NCBI GenBank assembly: GCA_016871805.1
Contig: VHCG01000023.1
Coordinates: 1-59,468, forward strand
From: Verrucomicrobiota bacterium
GTDB taxonomy: Bacteria > Verrucomicrobiota > Verrucomicrobiia > Limisphaerales > UBA9464
Direction: 5' to 3'
DNA: 59,468 nucleotides
Each line of letters begins with the position of its first letter. Within the stretch, counting starts at the first letter, position 1. A program made the position numbers and the translations under genes. The notes under the pieces are model-generated. The model searched no databases. It was not told the DNA's origin and saw only the letters and a program-made list of their open reading frames with translations. Of this stretch, positions 27,775-35,767 are shown piece after piece.

Positions 27775-29283
27775 TCAGCGCTTCATCCACACCGCCGGTT
27801 CGCCGGCCATGCCCGTGCGGCCGATCGGCACCAGTCTCACCTCGGCGGGAAGGGCTGGGTTGCCCCGTCGAGTGTCGAAGGAGCGCTCGCGGGTCTGAGG
27901 TGGCAGCCATTCGTCCCGCCATTCAAAACCGTACCGGCTGCGGAGCATCTGCACCCTCACGACAGTGTTGGTGTCGGACTCCCACCTGAGGCTGAGCAGG
28001 GTATTCCGGAGCGAGAGGGTGCCTTCGAGCTTCGGGGTTCCAGGGGCTTCCTTGCCCAGCCAGGGCGTTGCCGGCACCAACGCCGGGCGGTTGAACAGTT
28101 CACGGCCGAAGGCCGCGGCAACCCCGCCTTGGTTGTCCTGAAGGCTGCTCGCGTTCCAGAACAGGACCCCGTCGGCGTGGTCCCGCCGGCTGATCCGGAC
28201 CTGGTTGAGGATGTCGGCCGGCGGGATCCTGCCTCCCGCCTCGGCGCTGTTCAGTCCCGGTACCAGCAGCCGTTTCCGGGTGTTCTGGGATGCCCACCAG
28301 CGCAGCAGGGGGTCGAACGCCTGTTCCCGTTTCGAAAGCGCCCAGTAGAGCTGCGGCGCCATGTAGTCGCACCAGCCCGAGTTCAGCCAGAGCCGTGGAT
28401 CGGCGTAGAGCATCCCGTACTGGTCCAGTCCCCGGATCCCCGGCGGATTGTTGGGACGCCAGATGCCGAAAGGACTGATGCCGACCTTCACCCAGGGCTT
28501 GGCCCGGTGGACGGCGGAGTAGAGGGATTCTACGAACCGGTTGACACACTCCCGACGCCAGTCGCCCTGGTCGAGTTTCCCGCCGCCGTGCCGGTAGCGC
28601 TCATAGCTCCGTCCGTCGGCAAACGGCAGCAGGACCCCGTCCGCCATCTTGATCGGATAGGGATAGAAATAGTCGTCGAAGTGCAGCCCATCGATGTCGT
28701 ACCGGCTGACGATGTCGAGGGCGACCTTCTGGACGTGGTCCCGCGCCTCCGGGAGGCCTGGGTCGAGCCAGCGGTACGGTCCGTAGGCGATGATCCAGTC
28801 GGGGTGGCGTTGGATGATGTGGCTGCTGGAGATCGGGGAGACCGTCTTGTTGTAGCGCGCCCGGAAGGGATTGAACCAGGCGTGCATTTCCAGTCCGCGG
28901 GCGTGGGCCTCGTCGCATGCGAACCGGAGTGGGTCATAGGGCGGATTGGGCGCCTGGCCCATGCGGCCCGTCAGGTACTCGCTCCAGGGTTCGAGCGACG
29001 ACGCATAGAGGGCATCGGCCCCGGTCCGCACCTGAAGGATGACCGTGTTCAGTCGGAGCCGAAGGGCGAGATCGAGAAGTGCCCGCAGTTCGGCCTGTTG
29101 CTGCGCGGTCGGAAGACCGGGACGCGAGGGCCAGTCGATGTTGCCGACCGAGGCCACCCACATGCCGCGCATCTCCCGTTCGAGGGGAGGGGGCTCCATG
29201 CTGATGGGTCTCGGCTGGAGCGCCCACGCCGGCAGGGTCAGCACCAAGAATCCGATCCACCACGCCAGCCCACGTCCGCTCAT
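27775..29283 (-). CDS. Secreted GHL10-type glycoside hydrolase (DUF187 family)
   Basis: 502 residues with a signal peptide (residues 1-22, WWIGFLVLTLPAWA). The GHL10 TIM barrel starts at EMRGMWVASVGNIDWPS, followed by RLNTVILQVRTGADALY, EMHAWFNPFRARYN and VSRYDIDGLHFDDYFYPYP, in which the Asp-Asp pair is the presumed catalytic region, and VKVGISPFGIWR and YMAPQLYWAL. A C-terminal 90-residue domain of fibronectin-like character follows. Family members cleave glycosidic bonds in cell-surface or dietary polysaccharides; some act on peptidoglycan. No other glycosidase is adjacent. Confidence 0.88.
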   Translation of the reverse strand: MSGRGLAWWIGFLVLTLPAWALQPRPISMEPPPLEREMRGMWVASVGNIDWPSRPGLPTAQQQAELRALLDLALRLRLNTVILQVRTGADALYASSLEPWSEYLTGRMGQAPNPPYDPLRFACDEAHARGLEMHAWFNPFRARYNKTVSPISSSHIIQRHPDWIIAYGPYRWLDPGLPEARDHVQKVALDIVSRYDIDGLHFDDYFYPYPIKMADGVLLPFADGRSYERYRHGGGKLDQGDWRRECVNRFVESLYSAVHRAKPWVKVGISPFGIWRPNNPPGIRGLDQYGMLYADPRLWLNSGWCDYMAPQLYWALSKREQAFDPLLRWWASQNTRKRLLVPGLNSAEAGGRIPPADILNQVRISRRDHADGVLFWNASSLQDNQGGVAAAFGRELFNRPALVPATPWLGKEAPGTPKLEGTLSLRNTLLSLRWESDTNTVVRVQMLRSRYGFEWRDEWLPPQTRERSFDTRRGNPALPAEVRLVPIGRTGMAGEPAVWMKR

Positions 29284-29350
29284 GGGGACGAGGCTGACCG
29301 TCGGCGAACGGCCAGGCAAGCGAGGCGACGCGTGGATCGAGCCCGCCGGT

Positions 29351-29650
29351 TCAGGCGAAGTCGTATACCACGACCTTCGTCCAGAGATGCCTGCATTTCT
29401 CGACAAACTTCACGTGCTCGGGGTGGACCTGATAGTCGTCCTGCGCCTTCTTGTCGGGGAAGATGAGGTTGAGGGCGATCTGATAGGACTGGTCCACGAC
29501 GGGCCGGTGGCTCCCGACCATCTTGCCCATGTGGAACTGGAGCACGCCCGGGATGTCCTTGAGGTACGTGTTGCCCCCGGCGAGGAGCAGTTCGGGCGCC
29601 TTAGGGTTGGAGGGATCGGTCCAGAAGATGACGACGTGTGAGAAGGCCAT
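29351..29650 (-). CDS. Dabb family (stress-responsive A/B barrel) protein
   Basis: 99 residues. FSHVVIFWTDPSNPKAPELL at the start, IPGVLQFHMGKMVGSHRPV and VDQSYQIALNLIFPDKKAQD in the middle, and the end YQVHPEHVKFVEKCRHLW follow the Dabb pattern: a dimeric ferredoxin-like barrel with a conserved Y-x-x-H-P-x-H-x-x-F. Function in bacteria is generally unknown. The ATG at 29650 sits 8 codons into a longer frame and gives the family's start. Divergent from nrdR. Confidence 0.88.
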   Translation of the reverse strand: MAFSHVVIFWTDPSNPKAPELLLAGGNTYLKDIPGVLQFHMGKMVGSHRPVVDQSYQIALNLIFPDKKAQDDYQVHPEHVKFVEKCRHLWTKVVVYDFA

Positions 29651-29874
29651 GTGTTGACACCCGGATCCAATCATGGATTCCGGCGACCGGGAAGAGGCCT
29701 CCCGTGGTCCTGGGAAAGAAACCCAGAGGCCCCGGTTCGGCTGCGGGTTCCCAGACGGGGCGTCGTCCTGCCGACCGGTCTACGATCAACTTTCCGGCCA
29801 AACCCATTGACGCCCCAACCGATTGTGGGCTACGAGGATCCAGCACGCCTGATGTTGGGTTTTTACGTTTATCT

Positions 29875-30402
29875 ATGCGATGTCCGAAATGTGGCGGGCA
29901 GGATGACAAGGTCATCGATTCCCGTGCGTCCCGGGAAGGGGCGGTGATTCGGCGTCGCCGGGAGTGTCTCTTGTGTGAGCATCGGTACACGACCTATGAG
30001 GAGATCGAGCGGGAGGAATTCTTCGTGGTGAAGCGGGATGGCCGGCGGGAGCCGTTCTCCAAGGACAAGCTGCTGACGAGCATTCAGAGGGCGTGTCAGA
30101 AGCGGTCGGTGTCGGAGCAGGCGATCGCGGATCTGGCGGAGCGGGTGACGAACGACCTGACGGAGCGGTTTGATCGTGAGGTGACCGCGCAGGCGATCGG
30201 CGAGCGGGCCATGCGGGAGCTGCGCGCACTGGATGCCGTGGCGTATGTCCGGTTCGCCAGCATCTACCGGGAGTTCCAGGAGGTGGGTGAATTTGTGGAG
30301 GAGGTCAACCGGCTGGCGACCCTGCCGGTACCGGACCAGCGTCAGATGGCCCTCCTGGCCGAGCCTGAGGCTGGGGAGGGAACCTCGGGAGGCAAGGGAT
30401 GA
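29875..30402 (+). CDS. nrdR: Transcriptional repressor NrdR
   Basis: 175 residues. Zinc ribbon MRCPKCGGQDDKVIDSR with CLLCEHRYTTYEE, then the ATP-cone domain (VVKRDGRREPFSKDKLLTS to FASIYREFQEV). NrdR senses ATP/dATP and represses ribonucleotide reductase genes by binding NrdR boxes; none of those genes are in the window. Upstream, TTGACG at 29807 with a 17-base spacer to CTACGA is a weak sigma-70-like candidate. The stop overlaps the next gene's start by four bases (ATGA), indicating translational coupling. C-terminal 20 residues are Gly/Glu-rich. Confidence 0.95.
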   Translation: MRCPKCGGQDDKVIDSRASREGAVIRRRRECLLCEHRYTTYEEIEREEFFVVKRDGRREPFSKDKLLTSIQRACQKRSVSEQAIADLAERVTNDLTERFDREVTAQAIGERAMRELRALDAVAYVRFASIYREFQEVGEFVEEVNRLATLPVPDQRQMALLAEPEAGEGTSGGKG

Positions 30403-30959
30403 TCGCCCTTCGACGGGACTGCCTCCTGATCTCGTCCAAGGACGGACCCTTCATCCCATGCTCGATGGAGCACCTCACCATCGAGTTCGTCGGTCCTGCG
30501 GCCCAGATGATCGACCCCGAGGTGCTTCGGCATGCCTCGGCGGCGGTCATCCACTACTTCAAGGTGGAGCTTGGTTGCGAGGTGGTCAGCACCAGCCAGT
30601 TCACTGAGACCTTGACCAAGGTGCTGGTGGGACTGGGGGTGTTTTTCGAGACTGGAAACGAGCCGGAAGGCGAGTCCCCGGTGGTCCGGGTGTTCGATCT
30701 TCGGACCCTGGCCTCGGAGGCAAGCCAGCTCTGCGAGCTGGAGTTCTGCTGGCGGCTCCGTTCGCTCCTCCGGGAGTTTCTCAGCGAAAAACCCGTGCAC
30801 ATCGAATTCCGTGGCCTCCGTGGCTGCGTGAAGGTCCTCGCCGACCGTCAGCACTGGTGCGAGACCTGTGATCGGGTCGAGACCTGGATCGTCGAACTCG
30901 TCCGAGGCTGGTATGCCCGGGAACCGGCCGCGGCAGGTATCCCGCTGGTGATGAGCTGA
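30399..30959 (+). CDS. Conserved protein of unknown function coupled to nrdR
   Basis: 186 residues, soluble. I do not recognise a family. The N-terminal 25 residues are followed by a compact alpha/beta-like region: STSQFTETLTKVLVGLGVFF, SELCELEFCWRLRS-type helix, and a C-terminal CETCDRVETWIVELV segment with a C-x-x-C that could bind metal. The ATGA overlap with nrdR means the two are cotranslated, so a role in nucleotide metabolism or in the same regulatory unit is plausible but not shown. A ribosome binding site GAGGCAAGG precedes the ATG. Confidence 0.75.
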   Translation: MIALRRDCLLISSKDGPFIPCSMEHLTIEFVGPAAQMIDPEVLRHASAAVIHYFKVELGCEVVSTSQFTETLTKVLVGLGVFFETGNEPEGESPVVRVFDLRTLASEASQLCELEFCWRLRSLLREFLSEKPVHIEFRGLRGCVKVLADRQHWCETCDRVETWIVELVRGWYAREPAAAGIPLVMS

Positions 30960-31000
30960 CCGGTTGACGGATCGTCGTGGCACATCGAAGGGGGAATTCC

Positions 31001-31339
31001 ATGACACTGTTTGAACGCATCATCGCCCGGGAGATCCCGGCGGACATCGTGTACGAGGACGACACGGTGATCGCGATCCGCGACATCCACCCGCAGGCGC
31101 CGGTCCACGTGCTCCTTGTGCCCAAGCGCCCGATTCCTCGGGTCGGCGCCGCCAAGCCGGAGGATCAGGAGGTCCTCGGGCACCTCCTGATCAAGGCGGG
31201 TGAGGTGGCGCGACGGCTGGGGCTCGATGCGTCCGGCTTTCGGCTCGTGATGAACCACGGCGCCGACGGCGGGGAAACGGTGCCCCACCTGCATTGCCAT
31301 CTGCTCGGTGGCCGCCCGCTGGGCTGGCCTCCGGGCTGA
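31001..31339 (+). CDS. HIT-family nucleotide hydrolase (HinT-like)
   Basis: 112 residues. TLFERIIAREIPADIVYEDD and AIRDIHPQAPVHVLLVPKR are the HinT beginnings, and ETVPHLHCHLLGGRPLGWPP is the histidine triad (H-x-H-x-H). It hydrolyses adenosine phosphoramidates and similar AMP-linked substrates in the cytosol. The ATG at 31001 follows a GAAGGGGGAA ribosome binding site. It lies 41 bases after the preceding gene on the same strand, so nrdR, the unknown gene and this one may form a three-gene unit. Confidence 0.93.
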   Translation: MTLFERIIAREIPADIVYEDDTVIAIRDIHPQAPVHVLLVPKRPIPRVGAAKPEDQEVLGHLLIKAGEVARRLGLDASGFRLVMNHGADGGETVPHLHCHLLGGRPLGWPPG

Positions 31340-31355
31340 AGGCGTCGGTCAGCGC

Positions 31356-32033
31356 TCAGCTGCCGAAGGGATGGGTGGCGCGCCAGAGCAGCCAGGTCTG
31401 TTCCTCGGCGTAGGCGGTCGGCCGGGGGTAGCTGATCGCCTCGGTGATGTCGCCGCTCAACCCGTCCCGTCCCAGCACCGCGGCGGCCCGGTTGAGCAGC
31501 GCTTTCGGACTGTGCTCCACGATGCATTTCACCAGGTTTCGGTACTTCTCCCCCAGATTGTCCGGCTCCGACGGATTCGTGAACTCCGGCATCTGATCGA
31601 ACATGAGGCGGTCAAGGGTCGCGAGGAATCGCTGCTCGGTGCCATGGAGGAAGATCTCCAACTTGAACTCCCGCTGGTCGAATCCGGCGCAGACGACCGA
31701 CACGTCGGACCAGGGAGCGTCACAGGCCCGTCCGAGCGCATCGAATACGACCAGCCGGTCGTCGGTGCCATGCAGGACCGTGAACAGGGTCGTTTCAGGG
31801 ACCCTGGGAAGTTCGGATTCCGGAGCGACCTCGACCTCCACGCCCTCCTGTCCGAGGCTGCCTTGGAGAAAGAGGGCATCATCGAGGTCCAGGTTCCGGG
31901 CCAGGAGTCCGAAGGCATCGTCCGCGACGAACCGGGCATCGGCCGGAGTGAGTCCGCGTCCGGAGGCGAAGGCGCGTTGGAGGGCTTCGACGGGTGGGCG
32001 GTCGAGCGTTTTCTGGATGAGGGCGTAGGGCAT
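31356..32033 (-). CDS. Conserved verrucomicrobial-type protein of unknown function
   Basis: 225 residues from the ATG at 32033; the frame is open further upstream but that part is low-complexity. Soluble, without membrane segments or a signal peptide. The N-terminal 90 residues (QKTLDRPPVEALQRAF, GLTPADARFVADDAFGLL, ARNLDLDDALFLQGSL, VEVEVAPESELP) look like a globular helix-rich domain that I associate with uncharacterised proteins of this phylum. Convergent with the HIT gene, 16 bases apart. No function can be assigned. Confidence 0.7.
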   Translation of the reverse strand: MPYALIQKTLDRPPVEALQRAFASGRGLTPADARFVADDAFGLLARNLDLDDALFLQGSLGQEGVEVEVAPESELPRVPETTLFTVLHGTDDRLVVFDALGRACDAPWSDVSVVCAGFDQREFKLEIFLHGTEQRFLATLDRLMFDQMPEFTNPSEPDNLGEKYRNLVKCIVEHSPKALLNRAAAVLGRDGLSGDITEAISYPRPTAYAEEQTWLLWRATHPFGS

Positions 32034-32389
32034 GGCCGGGACTGCTGTGATGTGGATGCGGTGATCGTCTGCTGGAACGTCCCTGAAGGCAAACCGCGGG
32101 TGGGCAGGCGCAACAGGGCGAGGGAGGGGACTTACGCAGAGACGCAAGATGAGGAGGAAAGAAACGGAAATGTGGAGGAGAGACGATCGGTACTGGGGGC
32201 TTTGGAACTGCCGTGCTCCGAGGGCTTGGGGTGGTTGCTAGGTCGGTTGGTGGGTGCCGCAGTGCCCTGCGGCACTGGGTGCGACAGCACCCATCCGTGG
32301 AGCTGGGAGTGCACCCGTATCCCCAGCCGGGCACGACATTCGGATAGGTAAAAGTGAACCTCACGCAGGGCCACTGGGGCTCCGAAAAG
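32034..32389. other. Gene-free spacer containing a double-hairpin repeat
   Basis: 356 bases between two minus-strand genes. It contains copy 1 of the double-hairpin repeat (32249-32293). The rest is an A/G-rich stretch (about 32120-32185) and short sequence without recognisable function. Confidence 0.5.
32249..32293 (+). repeat. Double-hairpin interspersed repeat, copy 1
   Basis: GGTGGGT followed by two adjoining hairpins. The first has stem arms GTGCCGCAG and CTGCGGCAC around a TGCC loop (9 bp, perfect). The second has TGGGTGC and GCACCCA around GACA (7 bp, perfect). Three other copies or half-copies occur at 54.3 and 55.4-55.6 kb with compensatory differences in the stems. Confidence 0.8.
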
Positions 32390-33544
32390 TCACGAGGGTG
32401 AGAGATGAAGGCCTCCACCTTGTCGAGCCAACCACTCGGCAGCGGATTCAACGGCGACGGAGCCACGGTGTTCGCGCTGACGCAGGTGACGCAACAGCAA
32501 CGTGGCGGCTGCGTTGGGGAAGCGCAGGGCGGTTGCAGCGAGGTAGGAGGGAACCGAGGGTTCCGACCACTTGCATTCCACGAGGCGGACCAGGGTGCCC
32601 GCCTCGCAGACCGCGAAGTCGATCTCCCGCCCGTCCTTGTCCCGGATGTACTGCAGCGCGGCGTCCACGCCCTCGGCGTCGCGTCTGCCCTGGACCGCAG
32701 CATTCAGCATCGTCGCGCAGGCATTCTCGAACCGGACTCCATCGTCGCCTTTGACCAGCCCGGTGTCGTGGAAATAGATCTTCGGTTCCTTCAGGAGCGC
32801 GCGGGCGACATTGCGGTGGAAGGGACGGACCGTGAACACCACATGGAGTGTCTCGAGAATGTCGAGGTACCGCGCAAGGGTGGTGGGTGACACCTGCAGA
32901 TCGCGTGCGATGGCAGCCAGGGAAACGGGCGAGCCCACCCGCTCCCGCAGCAGCTCGACAAACAGACGCATCGCACGGACCTCTCCGATCCTCGAGAGCT
33001 CGAGGATGTCGTCGCGGATCAACCCCTCGAGATAGAGCTGACGCCACCGCTGGGCATCGGCGTCGGCCTCCGCCAGCAAGGGTTCCGGGAAACCTCCGCG
33101 CTGCAGCAACCGCGTCAACGCGTCCTCCGGAGTGGTTCCCGTGGCGGCCACGAGTTCGCTCACGGTGACCGGCAGCAGGTGCCACGAAAAATAGCGTCCA
33201 GCCAACGACTCACCCGCCTGCCGGAATGCATCCAGACGAGCGCTGCCGGTCACGAGAATGGACTGTCCAGGTGTCCGGCCGTCGAAGACCCCTTTGAGCC
33301 ACTGACGCCAGCCTTTCATCTTGTGCAACTCGTCGAACACCAGCAGCGGCGCCGTCGGAACCCAGCTCTGTGCCAGAAGCACCCGACGGTCCTGCACCAC
33401 ATCCCAGTTGAACATCTGGGCGCCGGGCACGCGGGCCGCGATCGACGCGGCCAAGGTCGTCTTCCCGGCCTGACGTGGACCCGACACGAACACCATCTTC
33501 CGCGCGAGATCGCGCTCCACCAACGGCTCAACCCAACGTTTCAT
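32390..33544 (-). CDS. AAA-type ATPase with C-terminal DUF4143 domain
   Basis: 384 residues. Walker A VFVSGPRQAGKTTLAASIA near residues 19-36, Walker B LLVFDELHKMKGWRQWLKG near residue 68, and a sensor-like VTGSARLDAFRQAGESL. The C-terminal DUF4143 part contains LYLEGLIRDDILELSRIGEV, the winged-helix stretch SLAAIARDLQVSPTTLARYL, and the nuclease-like DGREIDFAV with VECKW (E-x-K). This large family is common in bacteria and archaea, and its role is unknown; links to nucleic acid or to mobile DNA have been suggested. Here it sits alone between a spacer with a repeat and a short gap before panB. Confidence 0.9.
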   Translation of the reverse strand: MKRWVEPLVERDLARKMVFVSGPRQAGKTTLAASIAARVPGAQMFNWDVVQDRRVLLAQSWVPTAPLLVFDELHKMKGWRQWLKGVFDGRTPGQSILVTGSARLDAFRQAGESLAGRYFSWHLLPVTVSELVAATGTTPEDALTRLLQRGGFPEPLLAEADADAQRWRQLYLEGLIRDDILELSRIGEVRAMRLFVELLRERVGSPVSLAAIARDLQVSPTTLARYLDILETLHVVFTVRPFHRNVARALLKEPKIYFHDTGLVKGDDGVRFENACATMLNAAVQGRRDAEGVDAALQYIRDKDGREIDFAVCEAGTLVRLVECKWSEPSVPSYLAATALRFPNAAATLLLRHLRQREHRGSVAVESAAEWLARQGGGLHLSPS

Positions 33545-33714
33545 ACGCCTATTTCATCGACATCTGCAAAAGAGTCGCGACTTTTTTCCAATCGTCAGCA
33601 ATAAAGTCGAGTCTGGTCCTTGGGTTATGAGGAAGGACCCTCACTGAGGACCTGTCCCTCGATCCCTCCATCCAGAAGGTGGGAGGGACTGACGCTGGGT
33701 CTCTCCGGATTCCT

Positions 33715-34521
33715 TCAGCGGTTGCCCGTCCCCGGCAGCACCAGTCCAGCCTTCCATGAGCTCACCGCCTGTTGGACGTCCCGGCTCACCTGGAGCCGGG
33801 GCTGGATAAACTTTGGGGTGAACCAGGGAAAGGAGCCAATCAGATCTGGAGTAACCAGAACCTGGCCGTCGCAGTCGGGCCCGCTGCCGATTCCGATGGT
33901 CACCATGCGACCGGCGGTCCGGGTGATCTCGGCGGTGACCGGTGGGGTCACCAGCTCCAGGACGCAGGCGAACGCGCCGGCTTCCTCGAGATATCGGGCA
34001 TCATCGAGGAGCCTCTGGCGGCCGGCCTCGTCGCGACCCTTGATCCGGTATTTGCCCCCCTCCTCATGGATGTGCTGCGGCAGCATGCCGAGGTGACCGC
34101 AGAAGGGGATGCCGGCTGCGCGGATGGCCTTCACGACCGACAGGATCTCCTGTCCGCCCTCGGCCTTCACAAAATCGGCTCCCGCCTCCAGGAGCCGACG
34201 GGCGTTGGCGACCCCCTCCTCCGGGGTCCGATAGGACAGGTGGGGCAGATCAGCCCCGATGAGCGCCTTCGGGTGGGCCCGCGCGACGGCCGCCACATGG
34301 TGCACCATGTGCTCCATCGTGACGTGGGTCGTGTCCGGGAATCCCAGGACCATCATGCCAAGGGAGTCACCGACCAGCAGGATCGGGATGCCGGCCTCGT
34401 CGAGGAGCCGGGCCGTGGGATGGTCGTAGGCGGTGAGGACAGCGATGGGTTCCCGGCCCTTCAGGGACTGGATATCGCCGCAGCTCAGCTTGTCGGAACG
34501 CACGCGGGGAGGGTTGTGCAC
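33715..34521 (-). CDS. panB: 3-methyl-2-oxobutanoate hydroxymethyltransferase
   Basis: 268 residues. First step of pantothenate synthesis: adds a hydroxymethyl group from methylene-tetrahydrofolate to ketoisovalerate. ISVLTAYDHPTAR-type start (AVLTAYDHPTARLLDEAG), LLVGDSLGMMVLGFPDTTHV with the Mg-binding Asp, GADFVKAEGGQE, and CGHLGMLPQHIHEEGGKYRI. A decamer in the cytosol. It starts at GTG 34521, 13 bases after the histidine kinase stop, which suggests one minus-strand transcript corA-kinase-panB. panD is in the same window but 23 kb away, so the pathway genes are dispersed. Confidence 0.95.
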   Translation of the reverse strand: MHNPPRVRSDKLSCGDIQSLKGREPIAVLTAYDHPTARLLDEAGIPILLVGDSLGMMVLGFPDTTHVTMEHMVHHVAAVARAHPKALIGADLPHLSYRTPEEGVANARRLLEAGADFVKAEGGQEILSVVKAIRAAGIPFCGHLGMLPQHIHEEGGKYRIKGRDEAGRQRLLDDARYLEEAGAFACVLELVTPPVTAEITRTAGRMVTIGIGSGPDCDGQVLVTPDLIGSFPWFTPKFIQPRLQVSRDVQQAVSSWKAGLVLPGTGNR

Positions 34522-34534
34522 GATCCCGGGACCT

Positions 34535-35767
34535 TCAACCCGAAGTCGTGGACGCCGGGGCCGGGCCGGCGTCGAGGAGGAGTGGGGATCGGTCGAGTCG
34601 GGGCAGCCAGAGGGTGAACCGGGTGCCTTTGCCGACCCGGCTCTCGAAGTCGATCCGCCCGCCGTGGTCGCGGATGATGCGCTGGACCACCATCAGACCC
34701 AGGCCCGTACCGCGGTCCTTGGTGGTGTTGAAGGGCTGGAAGAGCCGGTTGAGCTGGTCGGCCGGGATGCCGGACCCGGTGTCCGAGATCTCGATCCAGA
34801 CGAAGTCGGGTGACGCCCCGGTGGTGAGGGTCAGGGTTCCGGTCTTCGTCATGGCCTGCATGGCGTTCTTCACCAGGTTGACGAGGGCCTGCTTGATCTG
34901 GGCGGGGTCGAGCCGGACCTCCGGCTCCTCGGTGGAGAGCTTCTGGACTACGACCAGGCCGCGGTTGGAGAGCTCGGGCTGGAGGAGTTCGAGGGTCTCC
35001 TGGACCACCCCGTTGACGGTGCCGTTGCGGAGCTTCGGCGGGGTGGGGCGCATAGCGGTCAGGAACTCCGTGATGATGTAGTCCAGCCGGCTGATCTCCC
35101 CCTGGGCGACCGAGAGGTAGCGCGACAGCTTTTCGGCGATGGCCTGGGGATCGGCTCCCTTGTCGGTGTCGGTGCCGGCAGTGCGGAGCCGACGCACCTC
35201 CCGTTCCATCAGCTGGAGGTGGATGTGGATCGCGTTGAGCGGGTTGCCGATCTCGTGGGCGACGCTGGCGGCGAGCAGGGTCAGGGCGTGGCCCCGTTCC
35301 GCCTCGACGGCCTCCAGGGTCTGATGGCGGGACTCCGTGGCGTCGTGCAGGACCAGGGCGAGGCCGGCCTTGGGATCCTGGTCGATCGGGGCGGCAAACA
35401 CCCTGAGGAACCGGGGCTTGGGGAAGCCGACCTCGATCTCCCGTCGCAGCGTGTTGCCGGGGTCGATCGGGTGGTGGAGGTCCCGTTCGAGTTCCGGCAG
35501 CAGGCGTTTCAGGGGCTGTCCGAGGGCGTTCTCGGTCGGATACCCGATCAGGCGTCCGGCGGCCTGGTTGAGGAACACGACCTGACCCTCGCGGTCGGTG
35601 ACCATGACGCCGTCCTCGATCGTCCGGAACAGGGTTTCGAGCAGGGCGCGCTCGGTCTGGAGGCGTTTCACCAGCGACTCGAGGCCATCGCGGTCGAGCC
35701 GGTTCAGCCGGGTCAGGACCTTGTCGAGAAACCCCGGCTTCGGCCGGGTCTGCTGCGTCACAGCCAT
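34535..35767 (-). CDS. PAS-domain sensor histidine kinase
   Basis: 410 residues from ATG 35767 (or GTG 35761). An N-terminal coiled helix is followed by a PAS domain (about residues 45-155: IEDGVMVTDREGQVVFLNQA and GRLIGYPTENALG). The HisKA helix carries the phospho-accepting His in ASVAHEIGNPLNAIHIHLQL. The ATPase domain has an N box (ALVNLVKNAMQAM), G1 (IEISDTGSGIPADQLN), and G2 (DRGTGLGLMVVQRIIRDHGG). No membrane segment is visible, so it should sense a cytosolic signal through the PAS domain. No response regulator is adjacent. The start overlaps the corA stop by 10 bases (4 with the GTG start). Confidence 0.9.
   Translation of the reverse strand: MAVTQQTRPKPGFLDKVLTRLNRLDRDGLESLVKRLQTERALLETLFRTIEDGVMVTDREGQVVFLNQAAGRLIGYPTENALGQPLKRLLPELERDLHHPIDPGNTLRREIEVGFPKPRFLRVFAAPIDQDPKAGLALVLHDATESRHQTLEAVEAERGHALTLLAASVAHEIGNPLNAIHIHLQLMEREVRRLRTAGTDTDKGADPQAIAEKLSRYLSVAQGEISRLDYIITEFLTAMRPTPPKLRNGTVNGVVQETLELLQPELSNRGLVVVQKLSTEEPEVRLDPAQIKQALVNLVKNAMQAMTKTGTLTLTTGASPDFVWIEISDTGSGIPADQLNRLFQPFNTTKDRGTGLGLMVVQRIIRDHGGRIDFESRVGKGTRFTLWLPRLDRSPLLLDAGPAPASTTSG

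Noticed and set aside
32249..32293. Reading the double hairpin simply as an intrinsic terminator
   Set aside because: No T-run follows either hairpin, and the same arrangement recurs in both orientations relative to neighbouring genes.
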